This document shows, in pieces, positions 28,021 to 36,163 of a stretch of DNA of 64,000 nucleotides (position 1 is its first letter; each line of letters opens with the position of its first letter). A program made the translations under genes and the position numbers. The notes beneath the pieces are model-generated. The model made no database searches and was not told where the DNA came from. It saw nothing but the letters and a program-made list of their open reading frames with translations. The DNA lies in NCBI GenBank assembly GCA_021299635.1, contig JAJTFA010000001.1, forward strand, positions 219,842 through 283,841, given 5' to 3'. The stretch comes from Sphingobacteriales bacterium (GTDB lineage: Bacteria > Bacteroidota > Bacteroidia > UKL13-3).

Positions 28021-28392
28021 TTAGTTATCTTCATTTCTTTTTACCAGCATAAAGTAATCGTGCTCCAATGGCAGGTAGCCATACTCATAGCAGAATACAT
28101 AGGTTGCACCGGCCTTGGTTGTATAGGTATGGGTGTGGTAGGTAAAGCTAAATCCTTTGTCGAGTAGTTTTTGTCGTGTGGTTTTTGATTTACCTTCAAC
28201 AGGATCAATTAATGATTCTATAATTTTTCTGTTCTTTCTAAGTGCATTATTAATATTGCGCATATGGGTGGTATCTGCCTTAAGTTGGTTGTTATAGGAG
28301 GTACGACACTGATCATCGCAGAACTTTTTATCGGCACGTCCCTTTAACTCACTGCCGCAACTTAAACAGGTTTTAATATTTTTAGATTTCAT
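28021..28392 (-). CDS. Small zinc-ribbon protein, unknown function
   Basis: 123 residues. The N-terminal treble-clef or ribbon has CLSCG then CDDQC (about residues 9-31), in the style of DUF2116-like zinc ribbons. A helical, lysine-rich middle follows, then a strand-rich C-terminal part (FSFTYHTHTYTT, YVFCYEYGYLPLE). No signal peptide is seen, so it is probably cytoplasmic. The ATG at 28392 is preferred over a GTG two codons upstream. The stop lies 4 bases before the preferred start of the exported MBL hydrolase. Confidence 0.72.
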   Translation of the reverse strand: MKSKNIKTCLSCGSELKGRADKKFCDDQCRTSYNNQLKADTTHMRNINNALRKNRKIIESLIDPVEGKSKTTRQKLLDKGFSFTYHTHTYTTKAGATYVFCYEYGYLPLEHDYFMLVKRNEDN

Positions 28393-28580
28393 CAGCACTT
28401 TTGAACTTAGCTTGCAAAACGAATATAGGAAAAATGGGCTATTTTTCGCGGATGATATTGGTATCGTGCGTTAAAGCCTTACCCCGTAGAACCAACAACT
28501 AACTTTCAGCACTAATTTATGTGAACAATTTGTAGATTATCCAATACCCATGCAGCCTATTTTGCGTGAAATTTGAAAAC

Positions 28581-29117
28581 ATGATTCTTTCAGACAAGCG
28601 TATTTTAGAGGAAATAGAAAAAGGCAATATTCTTATTGAGCCTTTTAAGCGAGAGTACCTCGGCACCAATTCTTATGACGTTCATTTAGGTCGCTACCTA
28701 GGAACTTATAAAGATAGGGTATTGGACGCCCGCGAGCACAACAAGATTGAAATATTTGAAATACCAACGGATGGTTTTGTGTTGCAACCCAACACACTAT
28801 ATCTTGGCGTAACTGCAGAGTATACAGAAACGCATGCCCATGTTCCTTTTTTGGAGGGCAAATCAAGCACAGGCCGTTTAGGAATTGATATTCATGCTAC
28901 GGCTGGTAAGGGCGATGTAGGTTTCTGTAATACATGGACACTTGAAATTTCCTGCGCACAACCGGTAAGAATTTATGCAGGTATGCCTATTGGACAGCTT
29001 ATTTATTTTGCAGTAGAAGGAGACATTGAAACCATGTACAATAGCAAGAAAAACGCCAAGTACAACAAGCGCACAGTGAAGCCCGTGGAGAGCATGATGT
29101 GGAAGAACAAGTTCTAA
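28581..29117 (+). CDS. dcd: dCTP deaminase
   Basis: Converts dCTP to dUTP, feeding dTMP synthesis. 178 residues of the trimeric dUTPase-like fold. Recognised by MILSDKRILEEIEKGNI at the start, the nucleotide-binding segment FLEGKSSTGRLGIDIHATAG (about 97-116), and TLEISCAQP with the catalytic Glu near 130. It lacks the extra residues of bifunctional dCTP deaminase/dUTPase as far as can be judged by eye. The ATG at 28581 matches known N-termini; an in-frame GTG at 28566 adds five residues. A TonB receptor begins 13 bases after its stop. The 180-base upstream region shows no clear promoter motif. Confidence 0.92.
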   Translation: MILSDKRILEEIEKGNILIEPFKREYLGTNSYDVHLGRYLGTYKDRVLDAREHNKIEIFEIPTDGFVLQPNTLYLGVTAEYTETHAHVPFLEGKSSTGRLGIDIHATAGKGDVGFCNTWTLEISCAQPVRIYAGMPIGQLIYFAVEGDIETMYNSKKNAKYNKRTVKPVESMMWKNKF

Positions 29118-29130
29118 GGTATACCTTGCC

Positions 29131-31521
29131 ATGAAAAGCTCGGTTGCTATCATAAGACTTCATTTTCTAGCTCTACTTACATTGGTTTGCTTAGCCGGCA
29201 AAGGCCAGCAGGTAAATAAAAATACCCTAAGTGGTTACATTCGTGAAAGTGGCAGCGGAGAGTTTTTAATTGGAGCGACAGTATATATACCCAAATATAA
29301 AAATGGCACGGTAGCCAATGTGTATGGTTTTTATTCAATAACACTACCGGCTGATACTTTTGAAATTATTGTATCATATGTAGGCTATACAACAAGAGCC
29401 TTTCGTATTGATTTGCGCTCACCCGTGAATTTTAATATTGATTTGGAACGAGCCACTACTTTACAAGAGGTTGTTATTAGTGCCAATAAATACCAAAAGC
29501 AATCTGAAACCACACAAATGAGCGTGATTGAAATTCCGGTTTCTCAGGTTAAGGATATTCCTGCATTGTTGGGTGAGAAAGATGTGTTGAAGGTCATACA
29601 GCTCCTTCCCGGTGTTCAGAAAGGCAGTGAAGGCAATTCAGGTTTATATGTAAGAGGCGGAGGGCCTGACCAGAATCTGATTATTCTGGATGATGCAATC
29701 GTATATAATGCATTTCACTTATTTGGATTTTTTTCATTGTTTAATGGTGATGCGCTTAGAAGTATAGAATTGGTAAAGGGAGGTTTCCCGGCAAGGTATG
29801 GCGGTCGTCTATCATCTGTGCTCGATATGAGCATGAAAGAGGGCAATAAAGAAAGCTATCATGGAGACGTAGGTATAGGGCTTATTTCAACCAGAGCTAC
29901 TTTTGAAGGTCCGTTAAAAAAAACGAAATCTTCATTTCTGGTATCAGGAAGAAGGACCTATGCCGATGCATTGTATCGTCCTTTTTTGCCATCAGGGTAT
30001 GATGGCGGATATTACTTTTATGATTTAAATGTCAAGTTAAATTATGAATTTTCAGAAAAGGACAGGATTTATCTGAGTGGTTACTTCGGGCGAGATAAGT
30101 TCTTCTTCTCATCAAAAGAAGGGGCAAATTTGTTTGAAGGTGGAATCAATTGGGGGAATGCTACTGCAACACTTAGGTGGAATCATCTTTATAACAACAA
30201 ACTATTTTCTAATACCTCTCTAATCTTTAGTGACTATACATTTGAGAATTATATCACCACCACGTTTGAAACACAGAAATTTATGTTGCGATACTCAACA
30301 GGTATCCAGGATTGGAGCTTTAAACATGATATTGATTACAGACCTGCACCTGCCCATTCTATAAGGGCCGGAGTTCACGCCATCTATCATCGGTTTACAC
30401 CAAATGCTTTGGTTGTTGAGGATAATGCCGCAACTGAGCAGATTAATAATGTGAGACGTTTATATGCATGGGAAAATGCAGTATATATAGAAGATGTAAT
30501 CAAGGTAGGTAGCCGAGTTCGCTTAAATCCGGGTATAAGACTCACACATTTCGCCCCCAAAGAAAAATCATATATCAATCTGGAACCACGTTTAAATATT
30601 GCATACCAATTTAAGTCTGATATAGCATTGAAAGCCTCTTATGCTATAATGAATCAATACATTCATCTGTTGAGTAATACTGGTGTAGGCCTGCCTACAG
30701 ATTTATGGGTGCCATCTACCAATAATTTGAACCCACAGCGTTCACAGCAAGTGGCAGCTGGAATCGTAAAAGATTTTGAAGAAAAGGAATTCTCTGTTTC
30801 GGTTGAGGGCTACTACAAGAAATCAGATGGCATTATTGCATATAAAGAAGGAGCAAGCTTTCTGGAAGCCCAGGGTGCAGATGAAAGCGGAGCAACATTT
30901 AACTGGGAGCAAAATGTCACCTCCGGTCAAGGTTGGTCATACGGGTTAGAGTTGTTTGTGCAGAAAAAAACAGGAAGATTTACCGGCTGGATTGGTTACA
31001 CACTCTCATGGACACAATTGCAGTTTGATGAGTTAAACAATGGCAATAAATTCTATGCAAGGTATGATCGCAGACATGATCTCTCTTTGGTCGGTATGTA
31101 TAAGTTGAGGAAAGAAGAGAAGAATAAAAATGGCATCTCACTCGCATCAACATGGGTTTACGGAACCGGCAATGCCATAACCTTACCTATTGGAGATTAT
31201 AATGCTCCCGTTCATCAACCCGGTAATGCCTTACCTGCAGGATTTAATTATTATGTTTCTCAGTACACCGGCAGAAACGATTTCCGAATGGCTCCTTATC
31301 ATCGGTGGGATATTGGTGTGCAATTTCTTAAGAAATTCCCAAAATATGTTCGTACTATAGAAGTGAGCGTTTATAATTTATATAGCAGGCAAAATCCATT
31401 CTTTTATTTTATTGGGAGCAAAGATGGTGGATTCCTTCCAGGTCGAGCCAATGAGCGCGTGCTCAAGCAGGTGTCACTTTTCCCGATTATTCCTTCAATC
31501 TCATGGAATATTAAATTTTAA
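29131..31521 (+). CDS. TonB-dependent receptor with N-terminal carboxypeptidase-like domain
   Basis: 796 residues: signal peptide (about 1-25, AGKGQQ), a CarboxypepD_reg-like beta-sandwich (about 28-110, LSGYIRESGSGEFLIGATVY), a plug domain (VVISANKYQKQ, then YVRGGGPDQNLIILDDA), and a barrel ending with the aromatic-rich IIPSISWNIKF. It is paired with a DUF4249 lipoprotein gene 6 bases downstream, a recurrent pairing in Bacteroidota. It is not a SusC protein by length (SusC is about 1,000 residues). The substrate is unknown. It begins 13 bases after dcd and may share its transcript, although the functional link is not obvious. Confidence 0.9.
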   Translation: MKSSVAIIRLHFLALLTLVCLAGKGQQVNKNTLSGYIRESGSGEFLIGATVYIPKYKNGTVANVYGFYSITLPADTFEIIVSYVGYTTRAFRIDLRSPVNFNIDLERATTLQEVVISANKYQKQSETTQMSVIEIPVSQVKDIPALLGEKDVLKVIQLLPGVQKGSEGNSGLYVRGGGPDQNLIILDDAIVYNAFHLFGFFSLFNGDALRSIELVKGGFPARYGGRLSSVLDMSMKEGNKESYHGDVGIGLISTRATFEGPLKKTKSSFLVSGRRTYADALYRPFLPSGYDGGYYFYDLNVKLNYEFSEKDRIYLSGYFGRDKFFFSSKEGANLFEGGINWGNATATLRWNHLYNNKLFSNTSLIFSDYTFENYITTTFETQKFMLRYSTGIQDWSFKHDIDYRPAPAHSIRAGVHAIYHRFTPNALVVEDNAATEQINNVRRLYAWENAVYIEDVIKVGSRVRLNPGIRLTHFAPKEKSYINLEPRLNIAYQFKSDIALKASYAIMNQYIHLLSNTGVGLPTDLWVPSTNNLNPQRSQQVAAGIVKDFEEKEFSVSVEGYYKKSDGIIAYKEGASFLEAQGADESGATFNWEQNVTSGQGWSYGLELFVQKKTGRFTGWIGYTLSWTQLQFDELNNGNKFYARYDRRHDLSLVGMYKLRKEEKNKNGISLASTWVYGTGNAITLPIGDYNAPVHQPGNALPAGFNYYVSQYTGRNDFRMAPYHRWDIGVQFLKKFPKYVRTIEVSVYNLYSRQNPFFYFIGSKDGGFLPGRANERVLKQVSLFPIIPSISWNIKF

Positions 31522-31527
31522 TCAGAC

Positions 31528-32352
31528 ATGAAAAGGTTAAGTATCATACCTATCGTTATTTCTGCGCTAATAGCCTGCGAAAAGCCGGTTACTGATGTGG
31601 AAATACCCAAGGCCGAGAAGAAGGTGAGCGTGTTTTGTATCATATCTCCTGATGATTCCATGATAACAGCACAGCTAAGTTACTCAGCTCCTATATTCAC
31701 TCAATCCTTAGGTCCTGAGTTAATTACCGATGCCGATGTAGAGTTATCCGGGAACAACCAGACCGTTAAGTTATTGTATAATAATTTTTTGCAAGCTTAT
31801 ATAGCCGATACCCTTACGTTTAAAATTAAACGAGGAACGTTATATCGTATTTCAGTCAAAACAAAAGCGGGCGAAACTGTTACTGCTAATTGTATTGTGC
31901 CATCTTCATACGTTCCATTACTTTCAGCATTACCTTTACGCAGAAAAGAGGATTTAGATCGATATACGTATAGGATATTAGCAACATGGATAGATGAACC
32001 GCTAATAAAAAATTACTATCGATTATATACGGAGGAAAAGATAGATGTAATGGGTGGTGCGCCATTTTATAATGATCTTGGCAGCACCATGTATGAAGAT
32101 AAAGATAAAGATGGAAAAAGACTAGAAGTGTCTAATTATCTCAATTATATAACTGAAGGTATTGTAAATAATTTTGATGTTTATTTACTAAACACAGATG
32201 TACATTATTATAAGTATCACCTGAGCCGGCTAAATGATAAGGGTAATGACCCGTTTTCTGAGCCTAATATTGTTTATTCAAATATAGAAGGTGGTCTGGG
32301 ATGCTTTGGTGCCTATTCCAAAACACATGTTTCGGTTTTGGGGCCTTGGTAA
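31528..32352 (+). CDS. DUF4249 lipoprotein
   Basis: 274 residues with a lipoprotein signal peptide ending in LIAC (Cys17). The mature part matches the DUF4249 pattern: KKVSVFCIISPDDS, then an Ig-like segment (DADVELSGNNQTVKL), GTLYRISVKTKAGETVTA, and a conserved last region ending GCFGAYSKTHVSV. These proteins are encoded next to TonB receptors and are thought to be cell-surface or periplasmic partners; no activity is known. The stop lies one base from the stop of the convergent flavin reductase gene. Confidence 0.88.
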   Translation: MKRLSIIPIVISALIACEKPVTDVEIPKAEKKVSVFCIISPDDSMITAQLSYSAPIFTQSLGPELITDADVELSGNNQTVKLLYNNFLQAYIADTLTFKIKRGTLYRISVKTKAGETVTANCIVPSSYVPLLSALPLRRKEDLDRYTYRILATWIDEPLIKNYYRLYTEEKIDVMGGAPFYNDLGSTMYEDKDKDGKRLEVSNYLNYITEGIVNNFDVYLLNTDVHYYKYHLSRLNDKGNDPFSEPNIVYSNIEGGLGCFGAYSKTHVSVLGPW

Positions 32353-32353
32353 T

Positions 32354-33259
32354 TCAGCTCAGTAATACTTTCCATGCCGATTGAACATCTTTTTTTAGCA
32401 ATAGCTCATGTGCAAGTTTATGCAACTCTGTTTTTAATTCATCCCCAGAATATTTTTCCAGCGTAAGTTGAAGCTGTTTATTCATTTTAATGTATACTGC
32501 AATGCTATCTTTATCCGGCAAGTTTTCGGTATTGCCAAGCATTCCTAAGTCATTACCTGTTAATTCACTGCTATATCTTATTTCTTCCGGTAATGCATCT
32601 ACACCCATCCCTAGTGTGGTGAGTGGCTTGGGTACTTCAAATAGAGCTTCACCGTATGCGCGCGCATACCAGTCGCCACCCATTCTGGCTACCAGATCTA
32701 TTTTTTCTTGATCAATTTTCCCAACGGCATTTATTACATCCATATTTACATGAACCATTTTAACTTCACAAACAACCAGATTTCCAGCACCGCCTTCATT
32801 TCCCAATGGCATCACCTGTGTCACGATGCATTCCATTTGTACGGGCGATTCTTTTACACGCGGAGGTTTAATGCTCACCGAAGCTTCTGGGGTTAGTCCT
32901 GCTTTAATAAATTCATTCGTATATTTAGGATATTCTGTGCTGCTTAAACTGGCTTGCTGCACCATATTGTAATTAACCATGTTGATGCATACTTCAGGCA
33001 CTTCCAGCACGTTCTCAAGTGTATGTTTGGTGGTATTATCACGCCCTCTTCTAGCCGGGGAAAAAATAACAACCGGAGGATTGGAACTAAAAATATTGAA
33101 GAAACTAAAAGGGCTCAGATTGATATGACCTCCTTTATCAATGGTGCTGGCAAAGCAAATAGGACGGGGAGCAATGGCACCCTGAAGCAGCGCCTGTACA
33201 TCCATCACTTTCATTTCGCTTAATTGAAATGTCCTGAATTTAGGTTCTTTGTTGCTCAT
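32354..33259 (-). CDS. Flavin reductase family (DIM6/NTAB) protein
   Basis: 301 residues. An FMN-binding split-barrel protein: APRPICFAST (about 30-39), NLSPFSFFN (about 46-54) and PPVVIFSPARR (about 60-70) form the flavin site typical of flavin reductase-like domains. The remaining 100 residues form a helical C-terminal extension seen in the longer bacterial members. It may reduce flavins or quinones or act as a flavin-dependent oxidoreductase; the partner is unknown. The gene stands alone on the minus strand. Nothing is seen in the 131 bases upstream except AT-rich DNA. Confidence 0.87.
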   Translation of the reverse strand: MSNKEPKFRTFQLSEMKVMDVQALLQGAIAPRPICFASTIDKGGHINLSPFSFFNIFSSNPPVVIFSPARRGRDNTTKHTLENVLEVPEVCINMVNYNMVQQASLSSTEYPKYTNEFIKAGLTPEASVSIKPPRVKESPVQMECIVTQVMPLGNEGGAGNLVVCEVKMVHVNMDVINAVGKIDQEKIDLVARMGGDWYARAYGEALFEVPKPLTTLGMGVDALPEEIRYSSELTGNDLGMLGNTENLPDKDSIAVYIKMNKQLQLTLEKYSGDELKTELHKLAHELLLKKDVQSAWKVLLS

Positions 33260-33390
33260 GAATAAATTAATTTTAGCTCAAATGTGCCTCCAGATATTTC
33301 CGTAAATAACACAAATGATTTACGCTGCAATGATAAAAAAGAAAGGGAAGACATTATGCATGCCTTCGTTTATATACATGATTACGCTGA

Positions 33391-33786
33391 TTAATTGTTC
33401 TTTTCAACGTTCACCTCTTCCAGTTTTTCGTTATCCGGGTTAATGGTAAATCTTATATACATAATGGCATCATCATCTTTATAAATTCCAAAGGTTTGCA
33501 CCCAACCGTTATTGGTTTCAGAGGCTTTTTTGATTTGTGTATTTCTGGGAAAACGTACATGTGTTCTCATTAAATCATTTAATTCAGAAGGTTTTACTTG
33601 ACGCTCAATGGTATCGCATACGAACACAACATTATCTTGTGCAAAAGCCGTCATATCTAATTTAAGGAATGCGGTTTTTAGTTCATGCTCTTTCTTAAAT
33701 GAGTCATACTCCTTCATTTGCGTTTGGGCAAAAATGGAATTGCAAAACAGCATAACAAAAGCAAGTTTCATAGCTAATATTTTCAT
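33391..33786 (-). CDS. Small secreted protein, unknown function
   Basis: 131 residues with a signal peptide (MKILAMKLAFVMLF, cleavage near FAQ). The mature part is a mix of helix and strand with no recognisable motif; it contains one Cys (VFVCDTIERQ). The ATG at 33786 is preferred over the GTG one codon upstream. A TACCTTTG -7 match lies about 20 bases upstream. It is divergent from the TonB receptor gene at 33911. Confidence 0.68.
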   Translation of the reverse strand: MKILAMKLAFVMLFCNSIFAQTQMKEYDSFKKEHELKTAFLKLDMTAFAQDNVVFVCDTIERQVKPSELNDLMRTHVRFPRNTQIKKASETNNGWVQTFGIYKDDDAIMYIRFTINPDNEKLEEVNVEKNN

Positions 33787-33806
33787 CACTTGTTTATTAA
33801 GATAAA

Positions 33807-33814
33807 CAAAGGTA
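33807..33814 (-). promoter_or_regulatory. Candidate -7 element (TACCTTTG) of the small secreted protein gene
   Basis: Exact TAnnTTTG match on the minus strand, 20 bases before the ATG at 33786. A TTTG lies 15 bases further upstream, slightly closer than usual. Confidence 0.45.
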
Positions 33815-33870
33815 TTTCATATTTCATGCCAAAGCCATCTGCTTAGGTAAACTTATTCACAAGTTATAAA

Positions 33871-33902
33871 TTTAGACATATCTAAAAATAAATTTATATT
33901 TG
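33871..33902 (+). promoter_or_regulatory. Candidate DtxR/MntR-type operator with promoter of the TonB receptor gene
   Basis: Palindrome TTTAGA-CATA-TCTAAA at 33871-33886, followed by an exact -7 element TATATTTG at 33895-33902 and the GTG start at 33911. The palindrome would cover the -33 and spacer region. Its form is like the TTAGG-N4-CCTAA class bound by DtxR-family iron or manganese repressors, with A/T in place of the inner G/C. Metal control is inference. Confidence 0.5.
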
Positions 33903-33910
33903 CCAAAAAA

Positions 33911-36157
33911 GTGATAAGAATAGTTTTATTCATATGTGTATTAATGGCACCTGCTATTTTATTTGCACAGGCTGCTATATCAGGTATAGTCAAGGGTGAT
34001 GATGGCTTACTGGCAGGAGTCTATGTAAAATGGGATGGCCATAAAACAGGTGCAGTTACCGATGCAAATGGATATTTTATTATAAATGATTTGGATGCAG
34101 GTGCTCATTTCTTGGAATTTATTTTGCTTGGTTATGAAAAACAGGTAACTAAAGTAGACTTGAAATCTGGAGAGCGGAAACAACTGGATGTAATGCTTAA
34201 ACCAAATCCGTCTTCACTGAACGAAGTTGTGATAAGCGGCACAATGAAGGAAATTAGTAAACTTCAGTCTCCTGTTCCGGTTGAAATTTATACACCTAAG
34301 TTTTTTCAGAGTAACCCTACATCAAATATGTTTGATGCATTGCAAATGATAAATGGGGTTCAGCCAACCATGAACTGTAATGTTTGTAATACGGGCGATA
34401 TACATATGAACGGTATGGATGGCCCTTATACCATGATCTTAATTGATGGAATGCCGATTGTGAGCGCTTTATCAACCGTCTATGGTCTATCTGGTATTCC
34501 AAATTCAATGATAGAACGTATTGAGATTGTCAAAGGTCCTGCATCAACCTTATATGGTTCAGAGGCGGTAGCAGGTTTAATCAATGTAATTACAAAGAAG
34601 GCCGAAAAGGCGGCCTCATTTACCCTTGATATGTTTGGTACTACCTATGATGAATGGAATCTTGACGCTGGACTTGGATATCATTTTAAAAAAGTAAGCG
34701 GTTTTTTCTCAGCCAATTATTTTTATCTTAATCGGGTATGGGATAAAAATCAGGATCAATTTACAGATCTGGCTTTGCAGAAGCGTTTCTCGGTATTCAA
34801 TAAACTTTCATTCAAACGCAGACAAAATAAAGAAGCATCAATGGCCGTGCGTTTTTTCAATGAAGACCGCTGGGGTGGGCAAACAAATTGGTCACGGCAG
34901 TGGAAAGGCAGCGATAGTATTTATGGTGAGTCTATCCAAACCAATCGTTTTGAGGTCTTGGCAACGTATGCTTTGCCTGTTCAGGAGAAGTTAAAGATTA
35001 CCGCCTCCTACAATTATCATTATCAGCTTTCATGGTATGGTACCATGCCATACTTTGGGCAGCAGCAGGTAGCGTTTGCTCAATTGCTTTGGGATAAAAA
35101 AATTGGCTTACGGCACGATCTGTTAAGTGGTGTTACTTACAGACATACTTTTTATGATGATAATTCTGTTGCAACCCAAACGTCAACAGGTGCCGGCAAG
35201 CCGGTCATTAATTATTTGCCAGGATTATTTGTACAGGATGAAATCTCACTACATAAAAAACACAAATTGCTACTTGGCATGCGCCATGATTATTTTAATA
35301 ATCATGGTAGCATATTTTCGCCCAGATTGAATTATAAATGGACCCCTGCTATTAATCATACCATTCGTATTACAGTGGGTAACGGCTTTCGGGTGGTTAA
35401 TTTATTTACAGAAGATCATGCAGCTCTATCAGGAGCAAGAGATGTGGTAATTGCAGAGCGATTAAAACCGGAAGAATCATGGAATGTAAACCTCAATCAT
35501 CAGTGGCTGGTGCATTTTAATAAGGCATTTCTTACTTTGGATGCTACCTTGTTTTACACGTATTTCAGCAACCGTATTTTGGCTAATTACGATCAGGATC
35601 CAACAAAAATAATGTATGCAAACCTAAGAGGAAATGCCGTCTCGCGTGGTTTTTCTTGTAATGCAGATATGAACTTTACGTTCCCTCTTAAGCTAAATGC
35701 AGGTATTACGCTAATGAATGTGTTCAAAAGAGAGGAAGATACTAACGGCAATTTCACAATATCAAAGCAGATTCATGCTCCAGGATTTTCAGGCACTTTT
35801 CAGGTATCTTATACTTTCACAAGATTGGGTTTTCGCTGTGATTGGACAGGGCAAGTTTATGGCCCCATGCGCTTGCCGGTGGTACCTAATGATTTCAGAC
35901 CCGAGTACTCGCCATGGTTTAGTTTACAGAATGTTCAATTCACTAAAATCTATAAGAATTATGAGTGGTATGGCGGTATAAAAAATATCTTCAATTTTAT
36001 GCCGGAACACCCCATCCTGCGACCTTTTGACCCGTTTGACAAATCAGCAGATGACGTAATTAGTAATCCCAACGGATATCGATTTGACCCGAGTTACAAC
36101 TTTGCCCCACTTCTGGGAATACGCTTTTTTGCCGGGTTCAGATATACATTTAGGTAA
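33911..36157 (+). CDS. TonB-dependent receptor with CxxC in the plug, possibly metal-related
   Basis: 748 residues. Signal peptide (about 1-20, ILFAQA), a carboxypeptidase-like regulatory domain (about 22-100), a plug with MNCNVCNTGDIHMNGMDG (C156 and C159), MILIDGMPIVS and the TonB-receptor block GPASTLYGSEAVAGLINVITK near 210, then a barrel ending LGIRFFAGFRYTFR. The plug resembles BtuB/colicin-receptor-like proteins more than SusC. The start is a GTG; no ATG fits the signal peptide. The promoter carries a DtxR-like palindrome, which suggests uptake of an iron or manganese source; B12 or copper chelates are alternatives. It converges on the PNGase F-like gene with 6 bases between stops. Confidence 0.88.
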   Translation: MIRIVLFICVLMAPAILFAQAAISGIVKGDDGLLAGVYVKWDGHKTGAVTDANGYFIINDLDAGAHFLEFILLGYEKQVTKVDLKSGERKQLDVMLKPNPSSLNEVVISGTMKEISKLQSPVPVEIYTPKFFQSNPTSNMFDALQMINGVQPTMNCNVCNTGDIHMNGMDGPYTMILIDGMPIVSALSTVYGLSGIPNSMIERIEIVKGPASTLYGSEAVAGLINVITKKAEKAASFTLDMFGTTYDEWNLDAGLGYHFKKVSGFFSANYFYLNRVWDKNQDQFTDLALQKRFSVFNKLSFKRRQNKEASMAVRFFNEDRWGGQTNWSRQWKGSDSIYGESIQTNRFEVLATYALPVQEKLKITASYNYHYQLSWYGTMPYFGQQQVAFAQLLWDKKIGLRHDLLSGVTYRHTFYDDNSVATQTSTGAGKPVINYLPGLFVQDEISLHKKHKLLLGMRHDYFNNHGSIFSPRLNYKWTPAINHTIRITVGNGFRVVNLFTEDHAALSGARDVVIAERLKPEESWNVNLNHQWLVHFNKAFLTLDATLFYTYFSNRILANYDQDPTKIMYANLRGNAVSRGFSCNADMNFTFPLKLNAGITLMNVFKREEDTNGNFTISKQIHAPGFSGTFQVSYTFTRLGFRCDWTGQVYGPMRLPVVPNDFRPEYSPWFSLQNVQFTKIYKNYEWYGGIKNIFNFMPEHPILRPFDPFDKSADDVISNPNGYRFDPSYNFAPLLGIRFFAGFRYTFR

Positions 36158-36163
36158 TGAGTA

